Below are positions 1 to 10,055 of a stretch of 64,000 bases of DNA, piece after piece (the stretch's first letter is position 1; every line of letters begins with the position of its first letter). Position numbers and translations under genes: made by a program. Location: contig NZ_RBRE01000064.1 of the NCBI RefSeq assembly GCF_003700275.1, forward strand, positions 90,848-154,847. Direction: 5' to 3'. The notes below the pieces were generated by a model that saw only the letters and a list, made by a program, of their open reading frames with translations, was not told where the DNA came from and searched no databases. Source of the DNA: Pseudomonas cichorii (lineage in GTDB: Bacteria; Pseudomonadota; Gammaproteobacteria; Pseudomonadales; Pseudomonadaceae).

Positions 1-448
1 CGGCGTCAAAGGCTGCCGCTTCGCAGATCAAGGCCTGTTCGATAGCCTGCTCGGGGGTGATATCCCAGGCATGGTACAGGTCGAAGTCCTTGCTCTCCTT
101 GGCCATCAACGCCGCATCGGCCAGACCGGAGCTTTCGTCTTCAGAAGTGTGTTTGGCGATGGCCAGTGCCGCAGCAACGGTTTCACGAATCGCGTCCGCG
201 CCATTGGCCGAGGTGCTGGCCGAGCCTTTGCGCTGGCCGACGTACAAGGTGATGCCAAAGCCCTGATCGCGGTTGAACTCTACGGTTTCCACTTCGCGCT
301 GACGAACCGACGTCGACAGCCCCTGCTCCAGCGACACGGCCACTTCACAGGCACTGGCGCCCTGACGCCTGGCTTCGGCAATGATCTGCTCGACCTGTTC
401 CTGCAGCTCGGGCAAGGCCTGTGGGCCGACGCTTTGGGTTGCACTCAT
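1..448 (-). CDS. pmbA: PmbA/TldE metalloprotease subunit, N-terminal part
   Basis: Only the first 149 codons lie in the window; the gene continues past the left edge. The reading frame is open from ATG at 448 and begins MSATQSVGPQ. PmbA (TldE) is known to pair with TldD as a heterodimeric metalloprotease that processes peptides such as microcin B17 precursor and degrades CcdA. The visible part is the conserved N-terminal domain, with the family-typical VRQREVETVEFNRDQGFGI stretch. The metal-binding part belongs to TldD, encoded at 1126-2565 on the same strand with yjgA in between, which is the usual Pseudomonas arrangement. The start is supported by GGAG about 7 bases upstream. Confidence 0.93.
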   Translation of the reverse strand, partial: MSATQSVGPQALPELQEQVEQIIAEARRQGASACEVAVSLEQGLSTSVRQREVETVEFNRDQGFGITLYVGQRKGSASTSANGADAIRETVAAALAIAKHTSEDESSGLADAALMAKESKDFDLYHAWDITPEQAIEQALICEAAAFDA

Positions 449-555
449 GATTTTCTCCATCAAATTCTGCTTTCGGCATACGCCGAATACCGACCGGGCC
501 GGACAAGTGGCCCTCGACTGGTTATCATGGCGGCGTTTATTTGCGGACGGCCCCC

Positions 556-1077
556 ATGGTTGATTCTTACGACGACTCCCTCGACGGGGAGAAAAGCAAA
601 AGCCAGGTAAAACGCGAGCTGCATGCTCTGGTTGATCTTGGCGAGCGACTGACGACACTCAAGCCCGATGTACTGGCCAAGCTGCCGTTGACCGACGCCT
701 TGCGCAAGGCTCTGGCGGATGCGTCCAAGCACACCGCGCACATTGCCCGAAAGCGCCATATCCAGTTCATCGGCAAACTGATGCGCGATCAGGACCAGGA
801 AGCCATTCTGGAATTGCTGGACCAACTCGATGCCTCCACTCGCCAGTACAACGAACGCTTCCACGCCCTGGAGCGCTGGCGTGATCGCTTGATTTCAGGC
901 AGCGACGGCGACCTCGAAAAGTTCGTCATCGATTACCCGGATGCCGATCGCCAGCAATTGCGCTCGTTGATCCGTCAGGCTCAACACGAAGTTGCACGCA
1001 ACAAACCGCCGGCCACCAGCCGCAAAATCTTCAAATACATCCGTGAGCTGGACGAGATTCAACGCGGTCTGCGTTGA
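556..1077 (+). CDS. yjgA: YjgA/DarP family ribosome-associated protein (DUF615)
   Basis: A 173-residue soluble, charged helical protein. The family (YjgA, renamed DarP in E. coli) associates with late 50S assembly intermediates and helps form the peptidyl transferase centre. The sequence carries the family pattern KSKSQVKRELHALVDLGERL near the N-terminus and ends in a helix RKIFKYIRELDEIQRGLR. I chose ATG 556 (MVDSYDDS) over an in-frame TTG at 541, because the family begins at this acidic stretch. The gene is transcribed divergently from pmbA and convergently with tldD; a GC-rich hairpin at 1088-1118 separates it from tldD. Confidence 0.93.
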   Translation: MVDSYDDSLDGEKSKSQVKRELHALVDLGERLTTLKPDVLAKLPLTDALRKALADASKHTAHIARKRHIQFIGKLMRDQDQEAILELLDQLDASTRQYNERFHALERWRDRLISGSDGDLEKFVIDYPDADRQQLRSLIRQAQHEVARNKPPATSRKIFKYIRELDEIQRGLR

Positions 1078-1087
1078 TCACTGACCA

Positions 1088-1118
1088 ACGGGGCTGATCG
1101 CAAGCGATTCAGCCCCGT
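1088..1118. terminator. Bidirectional hairpin between yjgA and tldD
   Basis: Inverted repeat with arms ACGGGGCTGA and TCAGCCCCGT and a further inner TCGC/GCGA pairing. It lies between the convergent stops of yjgA (1077) and tldD (1126). There is no clear T-run, so termination is an inference from position and stem strength. Confidence 0.55.
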
Positions 1119-1125
1119 CTCACCG

Positions 1126-2565
1126 TCAACTGCCTGTGCCACCGACCGTGATCGCATCGATCTTCAGGGTCGGCTGACCGACACCGACCGGCACCGACTG
1201 CCCATCCTTGCCACAGACACCGACGCCGCTGTCCAGCGACAGATCGTTGCCGACCATCGATACCCGACTCATCGCTTCCGGCCCGTTACCGATCAGGGTT
1301 GCGCCCTTGACCGGGGTGGTGATCTTGCCGTCTTCGATCAGATAGGCTTCGCTGGTGGAAAATACGAACTTGCCGCTGGTGATATCGACCTGACCACCGC
1401 CCAGGTTGGCGCAATAAATACCCTTCTTCACCGAAGCGATGATTTCCTGTGGATCGCTCTCACCGCCCAGCATGTAGGTATTGGTCATGCGCGGCATTGG
1501 CAGGTGCGCATAGGATTCGCGGCGACCGTTACCGGTACGGGCGACTCCCATCAGGCGCGCATTGAGCTTGTCCTGCATGTAGCCCTTGAGCACGCCGTTC
1601 TCGATCAGGGTCGTGCATTCGGTTGGAGTACCTTCGTCGTCGATGTTCAACGAGCCACGGCGCCCGGCCAGGGTACCGTCGTCGACGATGGTGCAAAGGC
1701 TGGAAGCAACTTTTTCGCCCATCCGCCCGCTGTAGGCCGAACTGCCCTTGCGGTTGAAGTCGCCTTCCAGGCCGTGGCCGACCGCTTCGTGCAACAGCAC
1801 GCCGGACCAGCCGGAGCCCAGTACCACCGGCAAGGTACCTGCCGGGGCCGGAATCGCTTCAAGGTTGACCAGGGCCTGACGCAACGCCTCACGGGCGTAG
1901 CCCATGGCGCGGTCCTCGGCCAAGAAATAACGGTAGTCGGTACGCCCGCCGCCGCCATGGCCACCGCGCTCGCGACGACCATTCTGCTCGACGATGACGC
2001 TGACATTGAAGCGCACCAGCGGCCGCATATCGGAGGCGAGCGTGCCATCGGCGGCAGCCACCAGCAACTGCTCCCAGACCCCGGACATGCTCACCGAGAC
2101 TTTCTGGATACGCGGGTCCAGAGCGCGGGTGGCAACGTCGATGCGCTTGAGCAGTTCGACCTTTTCGGCGCGGGTCAGTACTTCCAGCGGGTTGTCCGGC
2201 GCATACAGCTGGGTCACGTCCTTCGACGTGAATGCCTGGACCCGGCCATTCTGGCCCGCACGGGAAATCGAGCGGGCGGCACGCGCAGCGGCATTCAGGG
2301 CTTCTAGGGTAATTGCGTTGCTGTAGGCGAAACCGGTCTTCTCACCCGATTGCGCACGCACGCCAACACCCTGGTCGAGGTTGAAGCTGCCTTCCTTGAC
2401 GATGCCGTCCTCCAGAGACCAGGACTCCGAGATCATCCCCTGAAAGTAAAGGTCAGCCGCATCGATTCCAGGACCGGCCAGCTCGCCCAGGACCGACTGC
2501 AGGCTGTCCAGAGTCAAGCCACCGGGCGCCAGAAGATGTTCGCTGACAGAGGACAAACCACTCAT
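1126..2565 (-). CDS. tldD: Metalloprotease TldD
   Basis: A 479-residue protein, the catalytic partner of PmbA in the TldD/E protease. The zinc site HEAVGH (HExxxH) lies near residue 260, followed by GLEGDF, both family signatures. The full length matches the family (about 480). The preceding nitrilase gene ends with a TGA that overlaps an in-frame GTG at 2571. I prefer ATG 2565, because GGAG sits five bases before it, whereas the GTG is inside that Shine-Dalgarno sequence. The gene is therefore very closely coupled to the upstream nitrilase gene. Confidence 0.96.
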   Translation of the reverse strand: MSGLSSVSEHLLAPGGLTLDSLQSVLGELAGPGIDAADLYFQGMISESWSLEDGIVKEGSFNLDQGVGVRAQSGEKTGFAYSNAITLEALNAAARAARSISRAGQNGRVQAFTSKDVTQLYAPDNPLEVLTRAEKVELLKRIDVATRALDPRIQKVSVSMSGVWEQLLVAAADGTLASDMRPLVRFNVSVIVEQNGRRERGGHGGGGRTDYRYFLAEDRAMGYAREALRQALVNLEAIPAPAGTLPVVLGSGWSGVLLHEAVGHGLEGDFNRKGSSAYSGRMGEKVASSLCTIVDDGTLAGRRGSLNIDDEGTPTECTTLIENGVLKGYMQDKLNARLMGVARTGNGRRESYAHLPMPRMTNTYMLGGESDPQEIIASVKKGIYCANLGGGQVDITSGKFVFSTSEAYLIEDGKITTPVKGATLIGNGPEAMSRVSMVGNDLSLDSGVGVCGKDGQSVPVGVGQPTLKIDAITVGGTGS

Positions 2566-2567
2566 AT

Positions 2568-3413
2568 TCACTCCGAAGCAGGCCGCACGGCGTCCTGCGA
2601 AAAAAAGCGCCGGTGACTGGACACCGGCATCCGCGCCCGTATGGACGCCTGTTCTTCACTGTCTCGTTCGGCCAGCAGCACGGCTTCACCCTGCTCCTGG
2701 CGGCCCAGCACGCGACCCCATGGATCGACGATCGCCGCGTGCCCGTAAGTTTCCCGGGGCCCCGGATGCACCCCGCCTTGCGCCGCTGCCAGCACATAGC
2801 ACTGGGTTTCGATGGCGCGTGCCCTGATCAGAATCTCCCAGTGCGCCGCGCCGGTCACCGCTGTAAAGGCCGACGGCGCGGTAATCAATTCGGCTCCGGC
2901 TTCGCGCAGAGCGGTATACAGTTCCGGGAAGCGCAAGTCGTAGCAGACACTCAATCCCAGACGACCTACCGGCGTGTCAGCCACCACCACGTTATTCCCA
3001 TGAGCATAGTCATCCGACTCACGATAGCGACCACGATTGTCAGCAACGTCCACATCGAACAGGTGCAGCTTGTCATAGCGGGCCACCTGCTCACCCTGCT
3101 CGTCGACCAACAACGAACAGGCCGTGACCTTGCCGTCGGGTCGACCATCAGGCGGCAATGGCAATGTTCCGGCGACAATCCATAACTTGAGGTCGCGGGC
3201 GGCCAGTTTCAACCACGGCAGGATCGGCCCCTGACCAAGCGCCTCGGCACGCCCGATATCGGCAACATCCCTGCGCCCCATGGCGGCGAAGTTCTCGGGC
3301 AATACCGCCAGGCGTGCACCGCTTTCGGCAGCTTGCTCCAACAGACGACGGGCCTGGGCAAGATTGCCCGACACGTCGCTCTGGCTGACCATCTGAATCA
3401 CGGCAAAAGACAT
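2568..3413 (-). CDS. Carbon-nitrogen hydrolase, Nit1/deaminated-glutathione amidase type
   Basis: A 281-residue member of the nitrilase superfamily. The catalytic triad is visible: Glu in AVLPENFAAMG, Lys in YDKLHLFD and Cys in SVCYDLRFPELY. The bacterial and eukaryotic Nit1-like branch hydrolyses deaminated glutathione as metabolite repair; that substrate is a family-level inference. Start at ATG 3413 (MSFAVIQM) is preceded by AAGGGAAG; a longer reading frame to 3452 lacks family similarity. The gene lies between yhdP and tldD, as in other pseudomonads, and is probably cotranscribed with both. Confidence 0.9.
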   Translation of the reverse strand: MSFAVIQMVSQSDVSGNLAQARRLLEQAAESGARLAVLPENFAAMGRRDVADIGRAEALGQGPILPWLKLAARDLKLWIVAGTLPLPPDGRPDGKVTACSLLVDEQGEQVARYDKLHLFDVDVADNRGRYRESDDYAHGNNVVVADTPVGRLGLSVCYDLRFPELYTALREAGAELITAPSAFTAVTGAAHWEILIRARAIETQCYVLAAAQGGVHPGPRETYGHAAIVDPWGRVLGRQEQGEAVLLAERDSEEQASIRARMPVSSHRRFFSQDAVRPASE

Positions 3414-3458
3414 GGCGCTTCCCTTACATGACATGTCGCCACTGTACTCCATGACGCG

Positions 3459-6400
3459 CTATTGAGGCTTCTCGAAAGGCTTGTCAAAGGTGATCTTCGG
3501 CTCTTTCCATGGCCCTTCGACCTTGTACTGGACGCTGGCGAAGCGCGCAACGCGATCGCCGAGCAACTTGTCCACCAGAAACAACGCCCCGCCAATCGCC
3601 GGTGCTCCGACAATCAGCGCAGCAATCGGCAGGTTGTTGGTCACCGGCAAGGTCACCAGCAGCTTGGCATCGACCCGGTCACGGACCATATCCAGCGTGC
3701 CGTTGAGCTCAAGATTGCTCGACGGGCCGGTCAGCGTAATGGGGTTGCGCGTGACGTAGACACCATCGCTGGCCACCAGCAGGCCTTTGACCCGGTCGTA
3801 ACTCAGACCCTTGCCCAGCAGGTCGGAGAAATCCAGGCGCAGGCGCCGGCCGATGGAGTTGAAGTTCAGCAGACCGAATACCCGCAAGGCCTGGGCTCCG
3901 CCCTCCACTTCCACGAACTGGCCTTGACGCAAGGTGGCGTCCAGGCTGCCGGAGAAGCGCTTGAGCCCGATCCAGGCTGGCGAACCGGGCCAGCGCCCGT
4001 CGGCGTCCAGCTCGAAACTTTCACTGGTCACCGTAGGGGCAAAGCCCCAGGCTTTCAGGACATCGGCCAGATTCTTGCCACTGAGCCGGCCCTTGAACCA
4101 ACTGCTGCTGGCGCCCGGCGCACCTTCCCAACTGCCATCGCCCTGCAGCGCCAGGCCCTTGAGTTCGAGATTCATGTCGGACAAACGAATGCCGGTCGCC
4201 GAAGGCCTGATCTTCAAGGCCCAGCTGCCAAGCAACTGCTCGCCCTGGAACAACTGGGCAATCCTGATATCCGTAGCCGGAATCTTGCTCGGGTCGACAT
4301 CGGCCAGTGGATCGGGAGGATTTTCCACCACTGCGGCGCTCGGATCGGGAGCCGGCAAGCGCACATACAGCAGATCGATGCCAATCGGCGCGGTCTTGCT
4401 GTCGGGCAGCGTGGCTGTACCCTTGACCAGCGCACTGTCAAGGGAGAGCGCCCAGGCCGCCGCATTGCGCTGCAACTGCACGCGAACCTGATCCAGCGTC
4501 ATGCCCATGGCAGTCAGCTTGCCGACCCGCAAGTCGACACTATTGAGCAGCTGTCTGGCGCTACCACCCGGATCGTTGCCCGAATAACGCTGGGCTATAG
4601 CCTGCCAGGGTGCGACATCCAGCTCGGACAGATTGCCGCGCAGACGCAAACCCTTGGTATCGGGAACGATGGCCGCACCCTGGCCGAGAAACAGTTCGCC
4701 GCGTCCGTCTGCCAGTTTGCCGCTCGGCGCCGCCAGGGCCAGGCTCGCCAACTCGCCATAGCTCGCCCCGAAACGCCTCTCGGCGCCTTGCAGCGTCATG
4801 CGAAATTCAGCGGCGCGCTCCTCTTCAGCCGTCTTGCCGAAGGGTGCGGGCAGATCGACCGCCACGCCCTTGAGTGGCGAATTGATGAGCAGGGAGCTGT
4901 CGCCTTCGTTGAGGGTAAGCTGCAGTTGATACGGTAACTCGCCAGACACCGGCAACGGCTGGCTGACTGCCAGCCATTCGGTCAGTTTTTTCAGGGTGAC
5001 CTGTCCGTTTGCAACGACGCGCGTCACGTTGGCGCCGGGCTTGCCCTCGGCAAAGACTTCCGCCGTTACCGGACGCTCGAAGACCTGGGCACGAATGCCT
5101 TTTCCACTCACACCCTTGGCGCTGTCGAAACGGAAATCGCCCTTGAGCTGGGTAAGCTCCAGCACCGGGTCGGCAATTTTCAAACGCGCGCCTTCGGTAC
5201 TGAAATCAACGGCGATCCTGGGTTCGCCGGTCTTAACCAGCGGGATATCCAGTTTCAGCTTGCCCTTGAGCGGCCCCTCGCCCTGCCAGCCAGCAAAGGT
5301 CTTGGCAGTGCCGATGGGCGCTTCCTGCAGGATCTTCAGGCCGTCGACCAGACTGCCGGCAAAGTCGCCATCCACCAGCAGATGGCTCGGCTGCCCGCTC
5401 GGGACATGGGGAATATTCACCAGCACGTTGCTGACCTGGGTATTGAGCAATTGCCCCTTGCTGGCCTTGACCCTTACGCCGCTGTTTTCGACATAGACCT
5501 TGCCATCCACGCCCTTGAGCGATGGCCAGCCGGGCTGGAAATCCAGGGTCGCATCATGCACATCGAAAAACAGGCTGATGACCCGGGCAGTATCCGGTGA
5601 GTTCTTGTTCAGTGAACCCTGATACTGGAAGAAACCCTGATTGACCGCGCCTCCCACGACTGCGGTGCGCAGCCATTTGTCCAGCTCGGGGCTGAGCACG
5701 GCGGGCAGGTACTTGCCGGTATAACGACCATCGCCATCGACCATACCGACCCGCAGGTCCATGTAGTCTTCCTGGTCATGGTTGAAATGCAGGCGAATCA
5801 GGAAGTCAGCCGCAATCTTGCCTTCCTCGCCCAGGACCTTGATGTAGGGCGCAATCAGGGTGAAGCCCTGATCATCGAGTTTCCAGGTCAGGCGGGCATT
5901 GGCTTTCAGGTAGTGCCAGGCATTCTTGAAGATCGGGTCCAGGTGCAGCATGAAGTCATCGGTAGCCAGGCGCAGCTCGCCCTGGCCCAGATCGCCACTG
6001 ATTGCGCCGCTGACGTTACCGGCTGCCGGAGCGCCGTGATAGGCACTGAAGCCTACCTTGTCCAGATTGGCGGCAAAGCTCAGGCGCTTGTCGCCCGTTT
6101 CCTGTGGCCGGTAATCGAGCAGCACATTGCGCAGGGTGCCGGTTGCCTTGAGGTTGTTGAGCGCGGTTCTGAAACCGTCAGGCAATGGCGCAACCGCGTC
6201 GAGCAGCGGCGTGATCGGCGTCAGGTCCAGGCGGTCGGCCTGGATATGCCAGAGTTCTTCACGATCGGTTGCGGCGGCTGTCCGGGTCAGTTTCAGACGA
6301 CTTTCCCAGCGATCCTTGCCCAGGCTCATGGCCAGCGAATCCAGGGTCACATCGAAGCCGGTATCACTGCGCTGGAACCAGGCATTGAGCGCCAGATTAT

Positions 6401-7274
6401 CGATAGCCGCGGGTTTGTGCGCGGCATAACCGGTCTTGATCTGCGGTGCATTGAGGCGTGCCACGGCACACTGGACCGTGCCCTTGCCCCAGCTCAACCA
6501 GAACTCGCCACCGGCCTTGAGCGTGGGCAGCTTCCACTCACGGGTCAGGCTTTTGGGTATCCATTTGGCCCAGTCGCTCTGCGGCAGGCTCAGGTACAGA
6601 TCGGCTTCGCCGTCCTTCCACTGGCTGGCCTGGACTCGCGAGCGCAGGTTCAATGCCAGTGGCTGGCCATCAGGCAGAGTCATGCGCGCATCGAGGCGCT
6701 GATGATAGCTGCCGGTCATCAGGCTGAAACTGACGTAAGTAAGGGTAAGCGGTGCCTCGTCGAAAGGCTGTAAGGTCACCTGGCTGTCGAACAACGACAG
6801 GCGCGAGACCATTTGCATCTGGTTCAGTACTTGCTCGGGATCGAGTGCGGCGTTCTCTTGCACGGGCAATCCCTGCACCGCCCACTTGCCGTCCTGATCC
6901 TGCTTGAGGATCACTTGCAGGCCGCCGACTTCCAGATGAGCGATACGCACATCCCGCTTCATCAGGCTGTCCCAGATATCCGGCAGGACCTTGACCTGAT
7001 CGAGACGCAAAGCGCTGGCACCCTCGCCGAGCATGACATCGTGGGCCAGCAGTACCGGAGAAAAACCGCTCCAGCTTCCTTCCAGGCTGCCAATGCTCAA
7101 TGGCATGCCCAGCGCGGCGCTGGCACGGGTTTCCACGTCGACCCGGTACTCGGCGACCATCGGCATCAACTGGCGTCCGAGACTGACATACAAAGCAGCC
7201 AGTACCAGCGCCAGCGCGCAAAGCCCCAGCCCCCAGCGAGTCAGGGCAGCAAAGAAACGGGACAGACGCTCCAT
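3459..7274 (-). CDS. yhdP: YhdP family envelope protein (AsmA-like, DUF3971)
   Basis: A 1271-residue protein with one N-terminal membrane anchor (about residues 11-31, LTRWGLGLCALALVLAALYV) and a very long periplasmic region. YhdP is one of the AsmA-like bridge proteins that redundantly carry phospholipids between inner and outer membranes in enterobacteria; the role here is inferred by family. The C-terminal segment contains the AsmA-type GxAxRVFGLLNFNSI stretch and a final hydrophobic hairpin (IAALIVGAPAIGGALFLVD). Length matches the family (about 1270). It follows rng on the same strand after 172 bases. Confidence 0.93.
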   Translation of the reverse strand: MERLSRFFAALTRWGLGLCALALVLAALYVSLGRQLMPMVAEYRVDVETRASAALGMPLSIGSLEGSWSGFSPVLLAHDVMLGEGASALRLDQVKVLPDIWDSLMKRDVRIAHLEVGGLQVILKQDQDGKWAVQGLPVQENAALDPEQVLNQMQMVSRLSLFDSQVTLQPFDEAPLTLTYVSFSLMTGSYHQRLDARMTLPDGQPLALNLRSRVQASQWKDGEADLYLSLPQSDWAKWIPKSLTREWKLPTLKAGGEFWLSWGKGTVQCAVARLNAPQIKTGYAAHKPAAIDNLALNAWFQRSDTGFDVTLDSLAMSLGKDRWESRLKLTRTAAATDREELWHIQADRLDLTPITPLLDAVAPLPDGFRTALNNLKATGTLRNVLLDYRPQETGDKRLSFAANLDKVGFSAYHGAPAAGNVSGAISGDLGQGELRLATDDFMLHLDPIFKNAWHYLKANARLTWKLDDQGFTLIAPYIKVLGEEGKIAADFLIRLHFNHDQEDYMDLRVGMVDGDGRYTGKYLPAVLSPELDKWLRTAVVGGAVNQGFFQYQGSLNKNSPDTARVISLFFDVHDATLDFQPGWPSLKGVDGKVYVENSGVRVKASKGQLLNTQVSNVLVNIPHVPSGQPSHLLVDGDFAGSLVDGLKILQEAPIGTAKTFAGWQGEGPLKGKLKLDIPLVKTGEPRIAVDFSTEGARLKIADPVLELTQLKGDFRFDSAKGVSGKGIRAQVFERPVTAEVFAEGKPGANVTRVVANGQVTLKKLTEWLAVSQPLPVSGELPYQLQLTLNEGDSSLLINSPLKGVAVDLPAPFGKTAEEERAAEFRMTLQGAERRFGASYGELASLALAAPSGKLADGRGELFLGQGAAIVPDTKGLRLRGNLSELDVAPWQAIAQRYSGNDPGGSARQLLNSVDLRVGKLTAMGMTLDQVRVQLQRNAAAWALSLDSALVKGTATLPDSKTAPIGIDLLYVRLPAPDPSAAVVENPPDPLADVDPSKIPATDIRIAQLFQGEQLLGSWALKIRPSATGIRLSDMNLELKGLALQGDGSWEGAPGASSSWFKGRLSGKNLADVLKAWGFAPTVTSESFELDADGRWPGSPAWIGLKRFSGSLDATLRQGQFVEVEGGAQALRVFGLLNFNSIGRRLRLDFSDLLGKGLSYDRVKGLLVASDGVYVTRNPITLTGPSSNLELNGTLDMVRDRVDAKLLVTLPVTNNLPIAALIVGAPAIGGALFLVDKLLGDRVARFASVQYKVEGPWKEPKITFDKPFEKPQ

Positions 7275-7446
7275 ATCAGAGAGTCCTCCGCAGTGAAGCC
7301 GGCCAGCCAGCGTTGCCGAGATGGACCTGGCTCAATAGTGCAGGTAGGGCCCGGTACAGGTTTTGCTCATTTACCACGCATCATTCTCGTTATAAGGGCA
7401 TACGGCTCATCGGCCTGCACATCAGGCTTTCACAGCGCGAGCAACT

Positions 7447-8904
7447 TCAGAGCAGAACCACGTCATATTGTTCCTGCGAATACATGGTTTCTACCTGAAA
7501 ACGAATGGTGCGTCCGATAAAGCTCTCCAGTTCCGCCACATTACCCGACTCTTCGTCGAGCAACCGGTCCACAACCCGCTGATTGGCCAATACACGATAG
7601 CCAAGCGCCTGATAGGCCCGGGCCTCGCGGAGGATTTCGCGGAAAATCTCGTAACAGATGGTTTCCGGGGTCTTGAGCTTGCCGCGTCCCTGACAACAGT
7701 GGCAAGGCTCGCACAGCACCTGTTCGAGACTTTCGCGGGTGCGCTTGCGGGTCATCTGCACCAGCCCCAACTCGGTGATACCGATGATGTTGGTCTTGGC
7801 GTGATCACGTTCCAGCTGTTTTTCCAGGGTGCGCAGGACCTGACGCTGATGCTCGGCATCTTCCATATCGATGAAGTCGATGATGATGATGCCGCCCAGA
7901 TTGCGCAGACGCAGTTGCCGGGCAATGGCCGTCGCCGCCTCCAGGTTGGTCTTGAAGATGGTTTCTTCAAGGTTGCGATGGCCGACGAAGGCACCGGTGT
8001 TGACGTCGATGGTGCTCATCGCTTCTGCCGGGTCGACCACCAGATAGCCGCCGGACTTGAGCGGCACCTTGCGCTCCAGCGCCTTCTGGATTTCGTCTTC
8101 CACCCCGTACAGGTCAAAGATCGGCCGCTCGCCGGGATAGTGTTCCAGGCGGTCGGCAATTTCCGGCATCAGTTCGGCAACGAATTGCGTGGTTTTCTGG
8201 AAGGTTTCCCGGGAGTCGATACGAATCTTCTCGATCCGCGGGCTGACCAGATCGCGCAGGGTACGCAGCGCCAGTCCCAGGTCTTCGTAGATCACATTGG
8301 GCGGGCTGATGGTCTTGATCTGTTCGCCGATCTGATCCCACAACCGGCGCAGGTAACGGATGTCCATGAGGATTTCATCGGCACCCGCACCTTCGGCAGC
8401 TGTGCGCAGGATAAAGCCACCCGCTTCCTTGATGCCTTCGAGCGCCACACAATCGCTGACGACTTTCTTGAGCCGCTCGCGCTCGCCCTCGTCCTCGATC
8501 TTCAGGGAAATGCCCACGTGAGCCGTGCGCGGCATGTACACCAGATAACGCGACGGGATCGATAGTTGAGTGGTCAGGCGTGCGCCTTTGCTGCCAATCG
8601 GATCCTTGGTCACCTGCACGACCAGACTCTGGCCTTCGTGGACCAGCGAACTGATGCTCTCTACCGCCGGGCCTTCACGCATGGAGATTTCCGAGGCGTG
8701 AATGAATGCGGCGCGGTCCAGACCGATATCGATGAACGCCGCCTGCATGCCGGGTAACACCCGGACCACCTTGCCCTTGTAGATGTTGCCAACGATGCCG
8801 CGACGCTGGGTCCGCTCGACGTGGACCTCCTGCAGAACACCGTTTTCCACCACTGCCACCCGCGACTCCATCGGGGTGATATTGATCAGAATCTCTTCAC
8901 TCAT
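7447..8904 (-). CDS. rng: Ribonuclease G
   Basis: A 485-residue endoribonuclease of the RNase E/G family, which matures the 16S rRNA 5' end and turns over some mRNAs. Visible: the N-terminal S1 RNA-binding region (GNIYKGKVVRVLPGMQAAF, about residues 38-60), the magnesium-binding aspartates in MSTIDVNTGAF and IIIDFIDMED, and the zinc-link cysteines in CEPCHCCQGRG. It lacks the long C-terminal scaffold of RNase E, which distinguishes RNase G. ATG 8904 overlaps the maf stop by four bases (ATGA), so the two are translationally coupled. Confidence 0.97.
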   Translation of the reverse strand: MSEEILINITPMESRVAVVENGVLQEVHVERTQRRGIVGNIYKGKVVRVLPGMQAAFIDIGLDRAAFIHASEISMREGPAVESISSLVHEGQSLVVQVTKDPIGSKGARLTTQLSIPSRYLVYMPRTAHVGISLKIEDEGERERLKKVVSDCVALEGIKEAGGFILRTAAEGAGADEILMDIRYLRRLWDQIGEQIKTISPPNVIYEDLGLALRTLRDLVSPRIEKIRIDSRETFQKTTQFVAELMPEIADRLEHYPGERPIFDLYGVEDEIQKALERKVPLKSGGYLVVDPAEAMSTIDVNTGAFVGHRNLEETIFKTNLEAATAIARQLRLRNLGGIIIIDFIDMEDAEHQRQVLRTLEKQLERDHAKTNIIGITELGLVQMTRKRTRESLEQVLCEPCHCCQGRGKLKTPETICYEIFREILREARAYQALGYRVLANQRVVDRLLDEESGNVAELESFIGRTIRFQVETMYSQEQYDVVLL

Positions 8905-9500
8905 GGCTTGTCACCTTCCAGGCATTGCCAACAGGGTATGCCGAAACTGCCCAGCAGTTCTGCGGTTTCGCACAGAGGTAGCCCAACAACCCCAGAATAG
9001 CTGCCATGCAGTTCTTCGACGAAGATCGCTGCCAGGCCCTGAACCGCATAGCTTCCCGCCTTGTCCGCAGGCTCGCCGCTGGTCCAGTAGGCTTGTGCTT
9101 CGTGGGGCTGGATGGCGCGAAAGCGCACGCGACTGGCAATCACACGGGCCTCGCTACGCTGCCGGTTGACCAGTGCAATAGCCGTCAACACTTCATGCTC
9201 GCGTCCGGATAGCGCGGCCAGCATTGCCAGCGCGTCGGCCTGATCCAGCGGTTTGCCGAGAATACGGCCGTCGAGCACGACAGCCGTATCGGCACCCAGC
9301 ACGCAGGCCTGGTCATCGTCCAGCAGCGCCAGGCCAGCCTCGGCCTTGCCACGCGCCAGACGCTCGACGTAGGCCGCCGGGGCTTCATTGATCAGAGGGG
9401 TTTCGTCGATTTGCGCACTCAGGGCAGTGAAAGGCACACCGATCTGGGTGAGTAATTCACGGCGGCGCGGTGAGCCAGAAGCCAGATAAAGCAAGGGCAT
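8901..9500 (-). CDS. maf: Maf family nucleoside triphosphate pyrophosphatase (YhdE-like)
   Basis: A 199-residue protein beginning MPLLYLASGSPRRRELL, the Maf signature with phosphate-binding SxSPRR. The GADTAV stretch supplies the catalytic aspartate. Maf proteins hydrolyse non-canonical or UTP/dTTP nucleotides to monophosphates; the exact substrate cannot be read from sequence. The gene lies between mreD and rng, the same position as E. coli yhdE. GGAGA stands before ATG 9500. The stop overlaps the rng start. Confidence 0.94.
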   Translation of the reverse strand: MPLLYLASGSPRRRELLTQIGVPFTALSAQIDETPLINEAPAAYVERLARGKAEAGLALLDDDQACVLGADTAVVLDGRILGKPLDQADALAMLAALSGREHEVLTAIALVNRQRSEARVIASRVRFRAIQPHEAQAYWTSGEPADKAGSYAVQGLAAIFVEELHGSYSGVVGLPLCETAELLGSFGIPCWQCLEGDKP

Positions 9501-9563
9501 AAGGACATCTCCGTGTCTGTGACGATGAGCGCAGCACGACGCAGTCCTGCGCTCACGCTGCGC

Positions 9564-10055
9564 TTAATTGATTTTCAATCGCTTGCACAACCCACGTAGC
9601 CCATAACTGACCCATGGCCACAACAAGGCGCTGACCAGCGCAGGAAGAACGAGAGCCAGTGTGGGCTGACGAGTGCCGCTCAAGGCGCTGATCCACAACT
9701 GAGCAAGCTGGGCCAGACCGAAAACCACCAGCAGCACAAGGCATTGCTGCCACATGGGGAACATGCGCAGACGCTGCTGCAAGGACATGACCAGAAAGGT
9801 GATCAGGCTCAGGATCAAGGCGTTCTGGCCCAGATAATTGCCATACAGCACGTCTTCCATCAGGCCCAGCAACCAGGCGGTGGTCATGCCGATCCGGTGC
9901 GGCAGGGCCAGGACCCAGAAGGTCAGCAGCAACGCCATCCACAGGGGACGAAAGTTCTCCATGAACTGCGGCAGCGGCGAAACGCTCAGCAACAGACCAA
10001 CGGCAAATGTAAGCCAGACCACCCAGCCATTGCGCCCGGAAACATGACTAACCAT
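9564..10055 (-). CDS. mreD: Rod shape-determining protein MreD
   Basis: A 163-residue, very hydrophobic protein with about five membrane segments. MreD is the integral membrane partner of MreC and MreB in the elongasome. Sequence features include the SPLPQFMENFRPLWM stretch after the first helix and the GLMEDVLYGNYLGQNALILSL core that is typical of the family. ATG 10055 overlaps the mreC stop by eight bases, so translation is likely coupled. Confidence 0.95.
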   Translation of the reverse strand: MVSHVSGRNGWVVWLTFAVGLLLSVSPLPQFMENFRPLWMALLLTFWVLALPHRIGMTTAWLLGLMEDVLYGNYLGQNALILSLITFLVMSLQQRLRMFPMWQQCLVLLVVFGLAQLAQLWISALSGTRQPTLALVLPALVSALLWPWVSYGLRGLCKRLKIN